Part shown: piece by piece, positions 30,210 through 42,295 of the stretch | Layout of the letters: each line of letters starts with the position of its first letter | How positions within the stretch are numbered: the stretch's first letter is position 1 | NCBI GenBank assembly: GCA_012934845.2 | Contig: WNNJ02000010.1 | Coordinates: 124,001-188,000 of the forward strand | Reading direction: 5' to 3' | Source of the DNA: Pomphorhynchus laevis | Lineage: Eukaryota; Acanthocephala; Palaeacanthocephala; Echinorhynchida; Pomphorhynchidae | Length of the DNA: 64,000 nt | Program-made: the position numbers and the translations under genes | The notes under the pieces: generated by a model | Databases searched by the model: none | What the model saw: the letters and a program-made list of their open reading frames with translations, nothing else | Told to the model about the DNA's origin: nothing

Positions 30210-33200
30210 ATTACATTTAAATTCAATTTAAAGTATTTAAAAAAGTATAGCTTGGTAGTAAGAGCATCATCCCATTCTTATTAAAAATCACAAGTATGAT
30301 TGTTTCTGAATTGAACATGATTATCGGTTCTCACTAGATTTTTAGACTGTATATTGTTCGGGATCGGTATTATCATTGACAAATCCTATCTTTTAGAAAT
30401 ATACTCAATAACATTTAATGAAGAGCCATATTTAAAAAAGATTTTGTCAATTATAATAAACAAAATCAAATGCATTTTTTGTATTAAAAAACGCGATTTT
30501 ATGATCTTAATATGTCTGTATTTTCATAATATATGTTATTTTAATTGATTGTAAATATCTTCAGGGTTACGTGTACCGTGATTAAAAACAGTCGATTTTC
30601 ATCATTATATGAATATTATTCGTATTTATACATTTTAAGGAATATTTATTTAAGAAAATCATTTATTTATTTTTTTTATTTTAAGGAATATTATTAATTA
30701 GTGAGACTGAAATGTAGTATTTCATTTATATCACAATTTATGCGATTCACAGTCGGGTCAAATGAATCATCAAGTTACGCGACATTACGTTACCTTTAAT
30801 TCTTAAACAATTCTTAAGAAATTTGAAAACATTATAGCACAAGAAACTTATCATTTTATTATTGTCATATCCATCAAGCTGTGTCAAAAGCATATATCCC
30901 GTTACAGAGAGCATAAAGCATAAAAGCAATTTACTTTGTTAAAGAATTTTATTAATAAAAACAACGATCATAACAGTTGCTGCCATAATTACTAAAGTTG
31001 CCGGATTGGAACAACTTGTTAGATCTATGATAAAAAAATCTGCTTCTTTAGCTTACAAATACATCTTTTAAGAACAAATGAAACGCAACATTAAATTAAA
31101 TGCTCAAAGTGCATTAAAGTCACATCCAATTAAGTCTATTTTTAAAACAGATGGTACATAAATTATGTGACGAATTTTAAGTGGATTAATGGAAAATGTC
31201 AAATGTGTAAATATGTCTGATAAACAATTAATCATATACTTATCATATATTAATCATCTAATCATATTTTGAATTAGGATTCCTAATCCAAAATTAAGGA
31301 ATTTTGATCTTCAATCTTCTACTTAACAAAAGCGACTAAACCACCCTAGCGTACACTGTCACAAATGGTGACCGTCACATACACACGAATCTGCTTAATC
31401 ACACGCTAATTCGACTTAAAAGGTTGATGAAGGTACCAGCATAAACAAATTAATAACAAAGTATAAACAACAACAAAGAGATTCATGATATCAAACAACC
31501 TGTCGTGCCCAAACCACTTTTTAGTTTGATTCCTAATTTTATGTTGATATACCAGTGATACAATTAAAATTTTGATGATATCATTCTGCATGCTGCATCA
31601 ATTCTATATTTATAAGCCATCATCAGTACGCTACATTTCAGTTTTGGTTGACCTCATCAGCTAATGATCATAAGCTGATTGTTTCATTTCTTGCGAATAT
31701 TTTCAATTTAAAATATACGGATAATATTTTATGCCATCTTAATATTTTACTTTCTATTGTTCATATGTTCTCTGACTCGATCTTCGTCTTCAAGAAGGGA
31801 TCTTCCTTCAGATTTCGTTTAAAAGAAGCCAGATTCGAGGATGCTACTGTTGTGTCAGCAAGGTGGTTATACTCATATCGCGTATGCATGCGATCTGAGT
31901 GGATGGCGATCGTCCACTCAGATCTGGATAATATTTTATGTCATCTTAATATTTTTCTTCTGGTTAAAGCACATTATTCTGATAGGTATTGTTCCTATTA
32001 TTCATACAGCAAAACAATACTAATCAGCCTGGGTAAGTCTCATTAACTGCTGACACATACCACGTTTCGCGTTTCGACCTTTATTATCTCCGTACACTGG
32101 TGCTGATCGGATTAAGGATGTATGTATCGTATGGTGCTAAACTCAGGACGTATATATCGTGCTTTCAACGTTACATCCACTAGGCTGCTTCAGTAGTGTT
32201 GGTATAGATTTCTGGATATTATTTTACAGCTAATACCCTCACAATTGCAATACCCTCACAATTACATTACCTTACAGCTTAATTACCATACAGCTAATTG
32301 AGCTCACAGATGCAACCAGTTAAATCATCATAATAATATGCAAAATTCCAATCTTGGCAAGTAAATAACATCAATTTTGTTCTCCTCTTATTTTATACAG
32401 CACATTTTACGATCGACTACCGTTAAATGATCAATATAAAAGCAGCATTACCAGGTATTTGATTATTTAACACGATTAAGGTCCATGAAAAATATCTTGA
32501 AATTTTAAATACATCTAAATTTATAAGATTTATTAGATATTATGAGATTAAGGTGCTTTACATTTTAAGTTAATTATTAATGTAATTATTTTCACTTTTC
32601 TCTACGTTAAGTAATACAATTTAAAAATATAAACATATATTCTGCCCTTTAGTGTGATTTAGGTTCATAAAGTAAGTAAATTTGCATAACAAAATAGTAG
32701 TAGCTATCGAAAGATATCTTGACTAATTTGAATTAAAATTCATCTCGTTTTTATCACCCTTGTAAAGTGCAATATATTCGATCACTCAACTGAGTCTACA
32801 TATATACTCAGTTAAATTAATATTTTAATTTAAGAAATTAAAATATTCTAATCTTAAAAGGAATTTTTACAGCACAGTTATAAACACAATGATCCACAAT
32901 CCATGTACGAGAATTAATATTAGAGGTCATAAGAAGAAATTACTATGTTATATACAGATTTTATCAAACCTTATTCGACTGATATGTAGATTTTCAAAAG
33001 GATAAAATCAAGCCTTCAGTAAACGTAATTATTTCAAATGTTATTATCGCATTACAGAAATAATGTTTAAAATTTCAAAAATATAAGGATAACTTTACAT
33101 TATTGCAGTTAGCTTGTCTAATTATTATTTATGAGTCGCTAACGATAATAAAAATCATTTTATTATGACATATTATCTATCAAGGCTTTATTTTATAGAG

Positions 33201-33525
33201 GGCATAATATATATAGATATAGATAACATGTCATGTATTTAAATAAGGATTAGATATCAGCAATAGGAGCTGTTATCAGATTCGGTATATATTTCCATTT
33301 ATCAGCTACTTTATTTACTCCTTTATTAATGAATATTTTTACTTTATTTATCTACTCTTTATAAGGAAATTGACCACTCAGATTATATAACTAAGTCTAT
33401 GTATTTTATACGATATATAAATAAAAGTTAAAATAAATAATAAAAATAATAATATAAAATTTTATAGAATTTATATTTATATTTATATATGAAATTTAAA
33501 ACAAATTCAGTTTTTATAAATAGAC
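30210..33525. other. Unassigned 3.3-kb AT-rich stretch
   Basis: No convincing gene. Noted inside: a 12-bp fold-back at 31,892-31,924 next to a 30-bp transposed direct repeat (31,719 and 31,926, GGATAATATTTTATG); short iterations of ACCCTCACAATT around 32,232-32,290; and a diverged relic of repeat R near 32,915-32,960. A 61-codon minus-strand frame (31,591-31,406) with a hydrophobic stretch is the only candidate host-like reading, and I do not call it. Confidence 0.5.
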
Positions 33526-34062
33526 TAATAAATAAGAGACCATGTATCAGAATAAGGATTAGAGGTCATCAGAAGGAACTGCTATGCTATTAGGTTTCGA
33601 CCCCTATTCCTCGACCCCAGCATAGCAGCGGGGCCAAACACATGCTAATGACGTATTTCCTCTGATTAAATTCGATTATCTAGTATATTATTCTAATACA
33701 AAGTATTTTATTATCCTTCTATATAATTATAATATATAAAGATAATTATTAATTATAAAGATAATTATTAATTATAAAGATAATACGATCTCCATAACGC
33801 ATAACGCATAATTTAGTAAAATTTATTTGCACCATATAATTAATTAAATAATAATAATTGATTAAATAATAAAATTAATAATTGTTTTTAGATTTTCTAT
33901 AATTTAAATCAAGTTTAAAAAAATTTAAAATAAACGTCATTTTTATGAATTGACTAATAAATAACAGACGTTGTATCAGAATAAGGATTAGAGGTCATCA
34001 GAAGGAACTGCTATGCTATTAGGTTTCGGCCACTATTCCTCGACCTAACATAAAAGTTGTGT
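33525..34062 (-). repeat. Two tandem copies of PLE-associated repeat R
   Basis: 33,525-33,740 and 33,920-34,062 both match the reverse complement of 10,690-10,990. Each holds TATCAGAATAAGGATTAGAG, then GTCATCAGAAGGAACTGCTA. The first copy keeps the complete hairpin (AGCATAGCAG and CTGCTATGCT arms, 33,580-33,640). Their offset is about 430 bp. Direct tandem copies suit the duplicated terminal repeats of Penelope-like elements. Confidence 0.65.
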
Positions 34063-34099
34063 CGATTAATTGAATTTTTCTGAACAGAAATATTCAATT

Positions 34100-35560
34100 A
34101 GAATCTTTCTGAGAAGATAGGGAGTGGTTGAGGTTGCAAAATAAAGGAGAGTGCAGTGAGTGCTAATCTCTTAAGTTTCTTTTTGGTCGCAGGGGTACCA
34201 TGAAAAACAGCCACCTGCGATTTGCTGGAGTTTAAAATAAGATTGGATAGGGGTAACTGATCTTTAAATCTTAAAAAGAGAGAAAAGCTCTATCTCTCCA
34301 ACAGACAAACTTCTTGAATATCTTCCAAAAGGAAAGCTGGGCTGGATTAAGGGAAGCAATGCTTGCCCTATCCATACCCAGTTGGAAAGTACACTTAGTG
34401 CTCCAATATTCTTTGCTGATGACACCACAGGGCGGTGGTGTCATCAGCGTATACCACTAGATGTTGTTCGCGTTAAATTATTTTAAATAGTTCAATGGAA
34501 GCAGCAAGAAACAAGATAGGAGAAAAAATAGATCCTTGGGGCACACCCGTAATAGGGTAGAACTGAAGCGCATCAGGGTTGTCTTCATAGTAGAATTGCT
34601 TGGCGTATAGCAGTATCTCCACCCTGCTAACAATTCTAGCAGGCAACACAAGGGTCCTGAGAGGAGAGATAACAAAGGGAATAGAGATGCGGTCAAATGC
34701 AGCAGAAAAGTCAAGGAAAACAGCCACAGCAAGTTGATGACTATTCTCCTAACAAAACTGATCCACTTCACCTACAGCTGAATGTACCGAGCGACCTTTA
34801 ACGAACCCACAAAAACCTGGTGGGATTAAATTTCGCCTATTCAGATGATCGCGGATTCTACGCGCAAGCGTTTTTTCGTAGATCGACACGAAGGAATTTT
34901 GAATCGAAATGGGCCGCAAGTCTTTAGGACATTAGACCGGAAACTTTTTTCGAATATAAATTCGTCTACTGATGTTGATGCCGGCCACATCGGATGGGGT
35001 GGCTAATAGCATTGTGACATCCTTTCTCTTCTTTGTTTGGCTGTCAAAAGCTGACATACACGAGAAGGGAGTGAAGCGATGGATTTGGAGGTGCCCGGAA
35101 GAAACTTCAGGCGTTGAGAATATCTGCGACAGATAAATCTCTACTTCTAAAGTCTCCCTAAGGCGGTATTGGCAGAGGTTATTGAGTGGCTCCATAATTA
35201 TGTAGGGATAGTGACTCTGCCAAAACTTTATCAAGACCCATTTTTCCAATTCAACCCAACGCTATATCTCTCCAACAGACAAACTTCTTGAATATCTTCC
35301 AAAAGGAAAGCTGGGCTGGATTAAGGGAAGCAATGCTTGCCCTATCCATACCCAGTTGGAAACTACACTTGGTGCTCCAACATTCTTTCGAGAGAATTTA
35401 CCTGGTAGAAGCTGAGAGATTTGGAAGACGGAGCATGTATGCTAATGTCTTGATTTTTGTCGGAGTGGGATTGTAAATACGACTTTTATAGGTATTCGAG
35501 AGCAACGCAGTAGCTTGCGAAGAGAGGCAGGAATTCAATTCGGTTAGACTATCATTAAAA
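34100..35560 (-). mobile_element. LINE family A, copy A4b (linker and RT), rearranged
   Basis: Reading from 35,560 leftward: the pre-RT linker NDSLTELNSCLSSQ (35,555), FQLGMDRASIASLNPAQLSF (35,370), the RT entry region near 34,900, VFLDFSAAFDRISIPFVISP (34,720) and QFYPITGVPQGSIFSPILF (34,570). The YADDT codons near 34,448 are immediately mirrored (fold-back 34,415-34,448). A 138-bp piece of the linker (34,271-34,408, copied from 35,262-35,400) is then inserted. After it comes the post-YADD domain (34,270-34,110), ending at another fold-back (34,068-34,099). Confidence 0.78.
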
Positions 35561-37175
35561 TGAATCGAAATGGACCGCAGGTCTTTAGGACAAAAGACCG
35601 GATTGTTCTTAGGTATAAAAACTCGTCTACTAATGTTGAAGTCGGTCATATCGAAAGGGGTGGCTAAAAACATTGTGACGGCCACTTCTCTTCTTTGTTC
35701 GGCTGTCAAAAACTGACAGACACGAGAAGAGAGTAGAGCGACTTATTTGGAGGTGCCCGGAAGAGGCCTCCAGGAGTCAAGAATATTTGTGACAGATCAA
35801 ACTCTACTCCTGAAGTCTTCCCAAAGCGGGATTGATTTAGATGATTGAGTGGCTCTATAATTATGTAGGAATAGTGACTCTTCCAAAACTTTGTCAAGAC
35901 CTATATTACCAATCCAACCCAATGCTCTATTCATCCAACAGACAAACTTCTCTTTCTTGAATATCTTCCAGAAGGAAGGCTGGGCTGGATTAAGGGAAGC
36001 AATGTTTTCCCTCCCCTTACCCAGTTAAAACAGATACCTAGAGCTCCAATATTCTTACGAGAGAACTTGCCTGGCAGAAGCAGAGAGGTTGGGAAGACGG
36101 TGCATGTATGCTAAGGTTTTGAGTTTTGTCGGAGTAGGACTGTAAATACGACCTTCGTAGGTAGTCGAAAGCATCGCGGTAGCCTACGAAAAAAGGTAGG
36201 AATTAAATTCGGTTAGACTCTCATTACCAATGCAGGGGAAGCGTTGGATGGTTGCCTGAAAGAAAGTCACTTTGATATGATCAATGTGGAATCTCCTTCA
36301 AAGCAGCGTAACCTCTTGAATCAAGTCATGGGAGGTGGACATATGTTGTGGCGACTGCTCCGTACAGTGAGGTTTCAACAACAACTTCTCGTGGGGCAGT
36401 AATAAGTCGAGGAGTGAATTTGTTGATGTGCAATGAACGGTGGGGTGGGCGGTGGTTTATAAATAAGATAACCGTTCCTGGCTCTGCGGAGTGCTGCATT
36501 AATCCAACAACGAGTTTTGTCGTTGAAGTCACCAAGTACCATGTCGTAGCCGCTATCTATAATACTATCCCGGAGGTTTCGTTTCTTGTGAATCTTCACT
36601 GGCCGGATGTAGACATTGGCTAGACTGAGGCGTTTACCGTTCTTACAGAGTTATAACTAAACAAGACAGGGCTGGACAAGAATAGTTGAGTAGAAGAGAG
36701 GATCTTTTGGACCATTTAACTAAGGTAAAAATACCTCGGGATGAAGAGAATTGAGGCGGGGTTATGCATGGATTATTGTAGGAACAAATGTGCTTAGGGA
36801 AGAATCGAGTATTATTCTGGGGTAAGCGGATAGATCGCGTATAATGAAGGACTATAAAATCTGACATCTTCTATATCAGATAGAAGTCACCAAAGGATAT
36901 TCAGTGAAAAAGGCTCACGAGTACTCTGCATTGTGATGGACGAGTTGTACGGGACTGCCTAACCTAAACAGAGCTAGGTGCGGAAAGGTCGTTCTTTCCG
37001 CTACTAGCCCCTACTAGGGAAGAAACTTGCCCACGGGCAGTATCTTCATTTCCCCTTTTTTTTCCACCGTCATCTTCGACTTTATCATTTTGCCGATTTT
37101 TACTGAAGGCACAGCGTGGGCTGAGGCCACCCTCTTCTTTGATTCATTCACCGGAACTGCTGCAGTCTGAGGTGA
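35560..37175 (-). mobile_element. LINE family A, copy A4a (ORF1 end, endonuclease, linker)
   Basis: The minus strand, from 37,175 leftward, starts in the ORF1 tail (the SKKRVASAHAVP region). Then ORF2: SIRLPQNNTRFFPKHICSY (36,830), IIDSGYDMVLGDFNDKTR (36,560; GDFN of the endonuclease), the linker SLTEFNSYLFS (36,220) through SLNPAQPSFWKIFKKEKFVC (36,000), and the RT entry ISRRVFIPKN at 35,640-35,570. There it stops and the linker of copy A4b begins, so two family A pieces are joined head-to-tail inside the shared word ATTTCGATTCAT. Frames broken repeatedly. Confidence 0.78.
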
Positions 37176-37189
37176 AGAAAATTAAAAAA

Positions 37190-38160
37190 AATTGACTAGA
37201 GATAAGAGTTTGTATCTCTTTCAAGATAATAGTCAGGAGAATAGTGATCAACTCGCTGTGGCTGTTTTCCTTGATTTTTCCGCTGCATTTGACCGCATAT
37301 CCATTCCCTTTGTTACCTCTTCTCTAAAGTCCATTAGGTTGCCTGCGAGAATTGTTATCAAGGTTGAGATACTGCTGTACACCAAGCGATTGTATTATGA
37401 TGATGACCCTGATGCGCGTCACTTCTACCATATTACGTGCGTGCCTCAAGGCTATCCTCTCTCCTATTTTATATCTTGCTGCCTCCATCAATCTATTCAA
37501 AATATTTAAACGTGATCAACGTCTAGTGGTGTACGCTGATGACACCACAGTCCCGTTCATTGGACGCAGGTGCAAAGACGTAGTCTCTGACATCAGCCGC
37601 TTCTTTTTAAGATTAAAAGACCAGTTGCCCAGTTCCAACCTTGTTCTAAACTCCGCTTAATCGCAGGTGGTTGTCTTTCATGGCTCCCCTGCGACGAAGC
37701 AAAAACTTAAGAGACTAGCACTCTCTGCGCTCTCCTCCATATTTGCCTCTGAACCACTCCCTACCTTCACAAGTCGAGTAAAATACCTGGGCTTCACCAT
37801 TTCGGTGAACTGGCCGGCGAAAGCCGACATGGATAGACTCAATCGTATCCGGAAGAGAGCTAGATGAGCTCTGAAACTGATCCAGCATTTGTCGCTGCAA
37901 GGGAAAACCCAGGTGCGCCTTTGGGGCACCTGGGCTATCTCGGGATTGGTCTTCTTTTCAAGAGGACGTCCCACAGAGCAAAGGCTAAGGTTTCTTAAGC
38001 TTCTCGTCTCTCGTTTACCCAGCATCGTCCGCACCGATTGGATTCTTCGGGAGGTGAAAGACCCCGGGTAGTTTAATCGGAAATCGGCGCGTTGAATTGG
38101 TTGGGAGCTCAGATCCCCACGAATTTGAGGCCATAATCGGAAGAAGACGTTTTTAAAGTT
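37190..38160 (+). mobile_element. LINE family A, copy A5 (RT and C-terminal domain)
   Basis: Plus strand: VFLDFSAAFDRISIPFVTSS (37,260), HFYHITCVPQG (37,420), VYADDTTVPFIGRRCKDVVS (37,530, catalytic YADD), LNSA, SQVVVFHGSPATKQKLKRL (37,660), SRVKYLGFTISVNWPAKADM (37,770), SRGRPTEQRLRFLKLLVSR (37,960), ending near 38,140. It begins abruptly inside RT, head-to-head with copy A4a at 37,175-37,190. About three frame breaks. Confidence 0.85.
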
Positions 38161-38189
38161 AAGAAGCTATGAGTTGGTTTTTCTGTTTT

Positions 38190-41100
38190 TGTTGAACTGA
38201 CTTCTCAGGCTATTTTTCAGACTGACTATTTTGTTGTCATATGTATTCACCACTTATGTTTTTTAGTAATAAATCTTATTATTAAATTTTTTTCGAAACA
38301 CAAAATGTGCAACAGCGGAAACATACAGTCGGAACCTTCAAAGGTTTCCATTTCCAGTACAAATTTTAATGGAGAGAATAGTGTAAGTTTTGCTTCTTCT
38401 TCGACGATTTCTACTGCAACGAAGGTCAGTAATGTTTTGTGTTTATCTAGTGATGGGGAGGTACTTCCCCCCATCCCGAAGTTAAAAAACTTACTCATTA
38501 TTAAGGCGTTAAAACCACTAGCAAAGGAGAATTTATACAATGTTTTCATTCGCAATTTTGTCAAAACTTATAAGAATCGTGTTCTATTTCACAAGATAAA
38601 ACTATTCCCTGTTGAAATTCAAAACTCCTTCATATCTGCTGATTTATTATCTACTTATTCCGAATATTTTGGTAAAAATCTGAAAGAACAAGAAGATATT
38701 ATGATCAAGCCAATAATGGATTCGTTGAAAATGAACAATCTTCCCTATTCACTTGATGACGATGACAAAAACACCCTTATGGACCAATTTCAGTTCACCA
38801 ACTTTCGACAGATGTTGGGTAGAGATGGCAACCCTATCCAGGTGGGTTTCTGCTCCTCCACCGTGGACATGGCGGAGGTTATCTCCAAACTTTCATTAAA
38901 CCCATTAATTGGCATCAACCTTCACTTCTCAATTGTGGACATTGATGAGTTCACATATCTCCACTGCAGTCGGTGCCATAAATGGGATCACTGGGCCTCC
39001 AGCTGCAGTGGGACGCCCACATGTAGGGTGTGTGGTTCCCTCACATCTAATTATCTCTCGTCCAACGAATCCTACAAGGCCCCCATCATGTACCAACTGT
39101 GGGGGGGGAGCCATCCGGCTTGGAGGAGAAGTTGCCTTAGTTTCAAGTCCTACAAAAGTCAATTCGTACGGCCGGCCAAGTCGTCCTCCACCTATTCAGC
39201 TAGCGCTGCACCACTAAGAATGAGCCACTCTAAAATTTCAAGAATGGTGGATATGAAGATCGAGGCTTCACACAAAAGGCTTGAAAACTTGATACTAATG
39301 GTTATTGGGGCCGTCAATACCAATACGACTGTGCTAGCTTCAGCGATCATTCCTGATTCGAAAAAAGGGGGCTCGGCCCATGCTGTCCCGTAATCAAGAT
39401 CGGGAAGTTCCTGAAGAGCAAACGGGGAAATGAAGACATTGCCCAGGGGCAAGTACCGACCCTGGATGGAGCTAGTGGAGGGCAATAGTCCTGCACCTAG
39501 CTTCATCTAAGTTGGCAATCCCCCATCCAACTAATCCATCACAAAGCATGGTACTCGTGAGTCTTTTTCACTGAATATCCTTCAGTGGAATTCGGGAGGT
39601 GCTTCTGCCCTTAGACCTCTCCGGTAGAAATGCAGATGTAATAGTCCTTCAGGAGACGCGGTCTATCAGTTTCCCTCATGACATCACTCGATTTATCCGA
39701 AAGCATATCTGTTCCCACTATACTCCTTACATAACCCCGCCTCACTTCTCTTTATCTCAAGGACTTTTGACGTTAGTTAAATGCTCCTTAAGATTCTCCC
39801 TCCTTTTAAATTATTCTTGTCCAGCCCTTTCTAGTTTTGTGGTTTCACTCTGTAAGAACGGTAAACGCCTGTCTTGCCAATGTGTACATCCGTCCAGTTG
39901 AGATTCACAAGAACCGTGATCTTCTGGATAGGATCATTGGCATCGGTTATGACATGGTACTAAGTGACTTCAACGACAGAACTGATCGTTGGATTAATAT
40001 AGCACTCCGCAGAGACAGGAACGGTTATCTTATGCAAAAACCACCGTTCCCCACCTTTCATTGCACATCAACGAATTCACCCCTCGACTTATTACTGCTC
40101 CATAAGAGGTGATTGTTAAAACCCTTCTGTACGAAGCAGTCGCGACAACATCTGTCCACCTCTCATTACCTAATTCGCTGGCGGATTGAAGAAAATACGC
40201 TGTTTCGAAGGAGATTCCACTTTCACCAGATCAGTGTGGCGTTCTTTCAGGTAGCTATCCAACGCTTCCTCCGAATTGGTAATGAGAATTTAACCGAATT
40301 TAATTCCTACCTCTCTTCGCAAGCTACCGCGTTGCTTTCGACAACCTATAAAGGTCGCATTTTCAGTACCACTTTGACAAAACTCAAGGTCCGTACTAAA
40401 CTCCTGAACCTCCCTAATCTCTCCTACTCTGCCAGACAGACCCTCTCGAATGAATACTGGCGCACCAGATACTGGTTCCGACTGAGTAGGGATAGGGCGA
40501 GCATTGCTTGTCTTAACCCATCTCAGTATTCATTCTGGAAGATATTCAAGAGGGAGAAGTGTGTCTGTTGGAAGGTTAAGGCATTGGGTTGGATTGGTAG
40601 TATAGGTCTTGATAAAGTTTTGGAGGAGTCACTATCCCTACATAATTATGGATCCACTCAATCACCGCAACCAACCCCGCCTTGGGGATACTTCAGGAGT
40701 AGATACTTATCTGTCACAGATATTCTCAACGCCTGAAGTTTCTTCCGGGCACCTCCAAATCCGTCGCTCCACTCTCTTCTCGTGTCTGTCAGCTTTTGAC
40801 AGTCGAACAAAGAAGGGAGGTGGCCGTCACAATGCTATAAGCCACCCCATCCGATGTGGCCGGCATCAACGTTAGCAGGAGAATTTTTATACCTAAAACG
40901 TATCCGGTCTCTTTTCATAAAGACATGCGACCCATTTCGATTCAAAATTCCCTCGTCTCGATCTACGAAAAAGCGCTTGCGCGTAGAATATGCGATCATC
41001 TGAGTAAGCGAAATTTAATCCCACCTGGTTTCATGGGTTCATCAAAGGTCGCGGTCCATTCAGCTGTTGGTGAAGTGCATCGGTTTTGTCAGGAGAATAG

Positions 41101-41675
41101 TCATCAACTCGCTGTAGCTGTTTTCCTTGATTTTTCCGCTGCATTTGACCCCGTCTTCATTTGTTATCTCTTCTCTTAGGTCCATCAAGTTACCTGCGAG
41201 AATTGTTAACAGGGTGGAGATACTGCTGTACACCAAGCGATTCTTTTATGAAGACGACCCTGATGCGAGTCAGTACTACCCTATTACAGGTGTGCATCAA
41301 GTTTCTCCTCTCTCCTATCTTATATCTTGCTGCCTCCATTGAACTCTTTAAAATATTTAAAGGCGAACAGCGTCGAGTGGTATATGCTGATGATACCACC
41401 GCTCTGTTTTCTAGACACAGGTGCAAGGACGTACTCTCGGAAATCAGCCGTTTGTTTTTAAGATTAAAAGACCTGTTACCAAAGTCCAATCTTATTTTAA
41501 ACTCTGCCAAATCGCAGGCGGTTGTCTTTCATGACACCCCTGCTATAAAGCAAAAACTTAAAAGACTAGCACTCTTCTCCATATTTGCCTCTGAACCACT
41601 CCCACCTTTACAAGTCGAGTAAAATACCTGGTATTCACCGATTCTGTTAACTGGTCGGCGAAAGCTGACATGGAT
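38190..41675 (+). mobile_element. LINE family A, copy A6 (5' UTR, ORF1, most of ORF2), best copy
   Basis: Longest family A copy, plus strand. ORF1 (38,305-39,393) is open. ORF2 begins near 39,590 with a QWNSGGAS-type endonuclease start (ILQWN is the usual opening of this clade), then IVLQETRSISFP (39,630), IIGIGYDMVLSDFNDRTDRW (39,930; S replaces G in GDFN), the linker (40,113-40,736, open for 207 codons) and RT entry RPISIQNSLVSIYEKALARR (40,930). RT continues with VFLDFSAAFD (41,120), QYYPITGVHQ (41,270), VVYADDTTALFSRHRCKDVL (41,380) and LNSAKSQAVVFHDTPAIKQ. It breaks off at 41,675 inside the C-terminal domain. About six frame breaks. No RNase H seen. Clade by motif: R1/I/Jockey-like. Confidence 0.88.
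38305..39393 (+). CDS. LINE family A ORF1 protein (zinc-knuckle, gag-like)
   Basis: 362 codons, uninterrupted. The N-terminal 60 residues are Ser-rich and low-complexity. Residues 60-200 hold a conserved basic block (VPKLKNLL-like IPKLKNLLIIKALKPL and FVKTYKNRVLFHKIKLF), shared with the fragments at 23.6, 41.7 and 43.1 kb. A complete CX2CX4HX4C knuckle CSRCHKWDHWASSC (about residues 217-230) is followed by a partial CRVCG and then SHPAWRRSC, the end of a CX2CX3HX6C knuckle whose CxxC half lies in the next frame, on the other side of a run of eight G (39,111-39,118). A coiled-coil-like tail (IEASHKRLENLILM) follows. The expected role is LINE RNA binding. ORF1 is probably slightly defective at the last knuckle. 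Confidence 0.82.
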   Translation: MCNSGNIQSEPSKVSISSTNFNGENSVSFASSSTISTATKVSNVLCLSSDGEVLPPIPKLKNLLIIKALKPLAKENLYNVFIRNFVKTYKNRVLFHKIKLFPVEIQNSFISADLLSTYSEYFGKNLKEQEDIMIKPIMDSLKMNNLPYSLDDDDKNTLMDQFQFTNFRQMLGRDGNPIQVGFCSSTVDMAEVISKLSLNPLIGINLHFSIVDIDEFTYLHCSRCHKWDHWASSCSGTPTCRVCGSLTSNYLSSNESYKAPIMYQLWGGSHPAWRRSCLSFKSYKSQFVRPAKSSSTYSASAAPLRMSHSKISRMVDMKIEASHKRLENLILMVIGAVNTNTTVLASAIIPDSKKGGSAHAVP

Positions 41676-41890
41676 ATTTAATTTGTGATCCTCGAAGCAA
41701 CAAACATGGTCGGAGGATCAAAGACCTCCAATAAAACAAATTTTCTAGCACAAGAAAGCAAGGTTAGTGCTATTTCTTCTAATTCTTTGATCTCAAACAC
41801 GGAGGGACTACTTCCTCATGTACCTAACTTGGTCAACCTGGTAATAATCATACTTCTTCAACCATTTGTTAAGTTATTTATTTAAGAAAT
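41676..41890 (+). mobile_element. LINE family A-type ORF1 N-terminal fragment, A7
   Basis: Directly follows the truncated copy A6. An ATG at 41,685 opens 66 codons (VGGSKTSNKTNFL, then GLLPHVPNLVNLVIIILLQP) aligning with GEVLPPIPKLKNLLIIKALKP of the intact ORF1. It stops after the conserved block. Only the 5' end is kept, so this is a 3'-truncated piece. Confidence 0.65.
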
Positions 41891-42295
41891 TCCGTATTAT
41901 TATAAACATCACCTCACCTATTCCCAGTAAAAGTGCTTTAAAAGTGCTTTAAAGTGTATAATTAATTGATCGAGTCAAGAGTCTTAAATACAAAATGCAA
42001 AACGTAATATTCACAAGCACGATATTTCGTCTAAAAGGCCAAAATATTGTGGCTTATATTTGACTGGAAGGCTAGATATTTTTAAATATTTATTAATTTT
42101 TAAAATCAAACATTAATAAACCTTAAAGCACATGTTCTGAAAACTTTAGCTTGCAAATTGAAATCAGTTTTAACTTTAGCTTGTGTAACGTTCGCGTATA
42201 TTTCAAGTACTCGACTAATACGTGCGTATGTTACAAATACAAGAGTAACTCGTACTTTTGAATCAAGAACGGACTGTTTGTTGAAAAAAAAATTT
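41890..42295. other. Unassigned spacer
   Basis: AT-rich; short open frames on both strands overlap without conservation. Nothing recognised. Confidence 0.5.

Noticed and set aside
31406-31591. 61-codon minus-strand frame with a hydrophobic segment as a host gene or exon
   Set aside because: No homology recognised and no convincing partner exons. It is within chance length for AT-rich DNA, though I cannot exclude a small exon.
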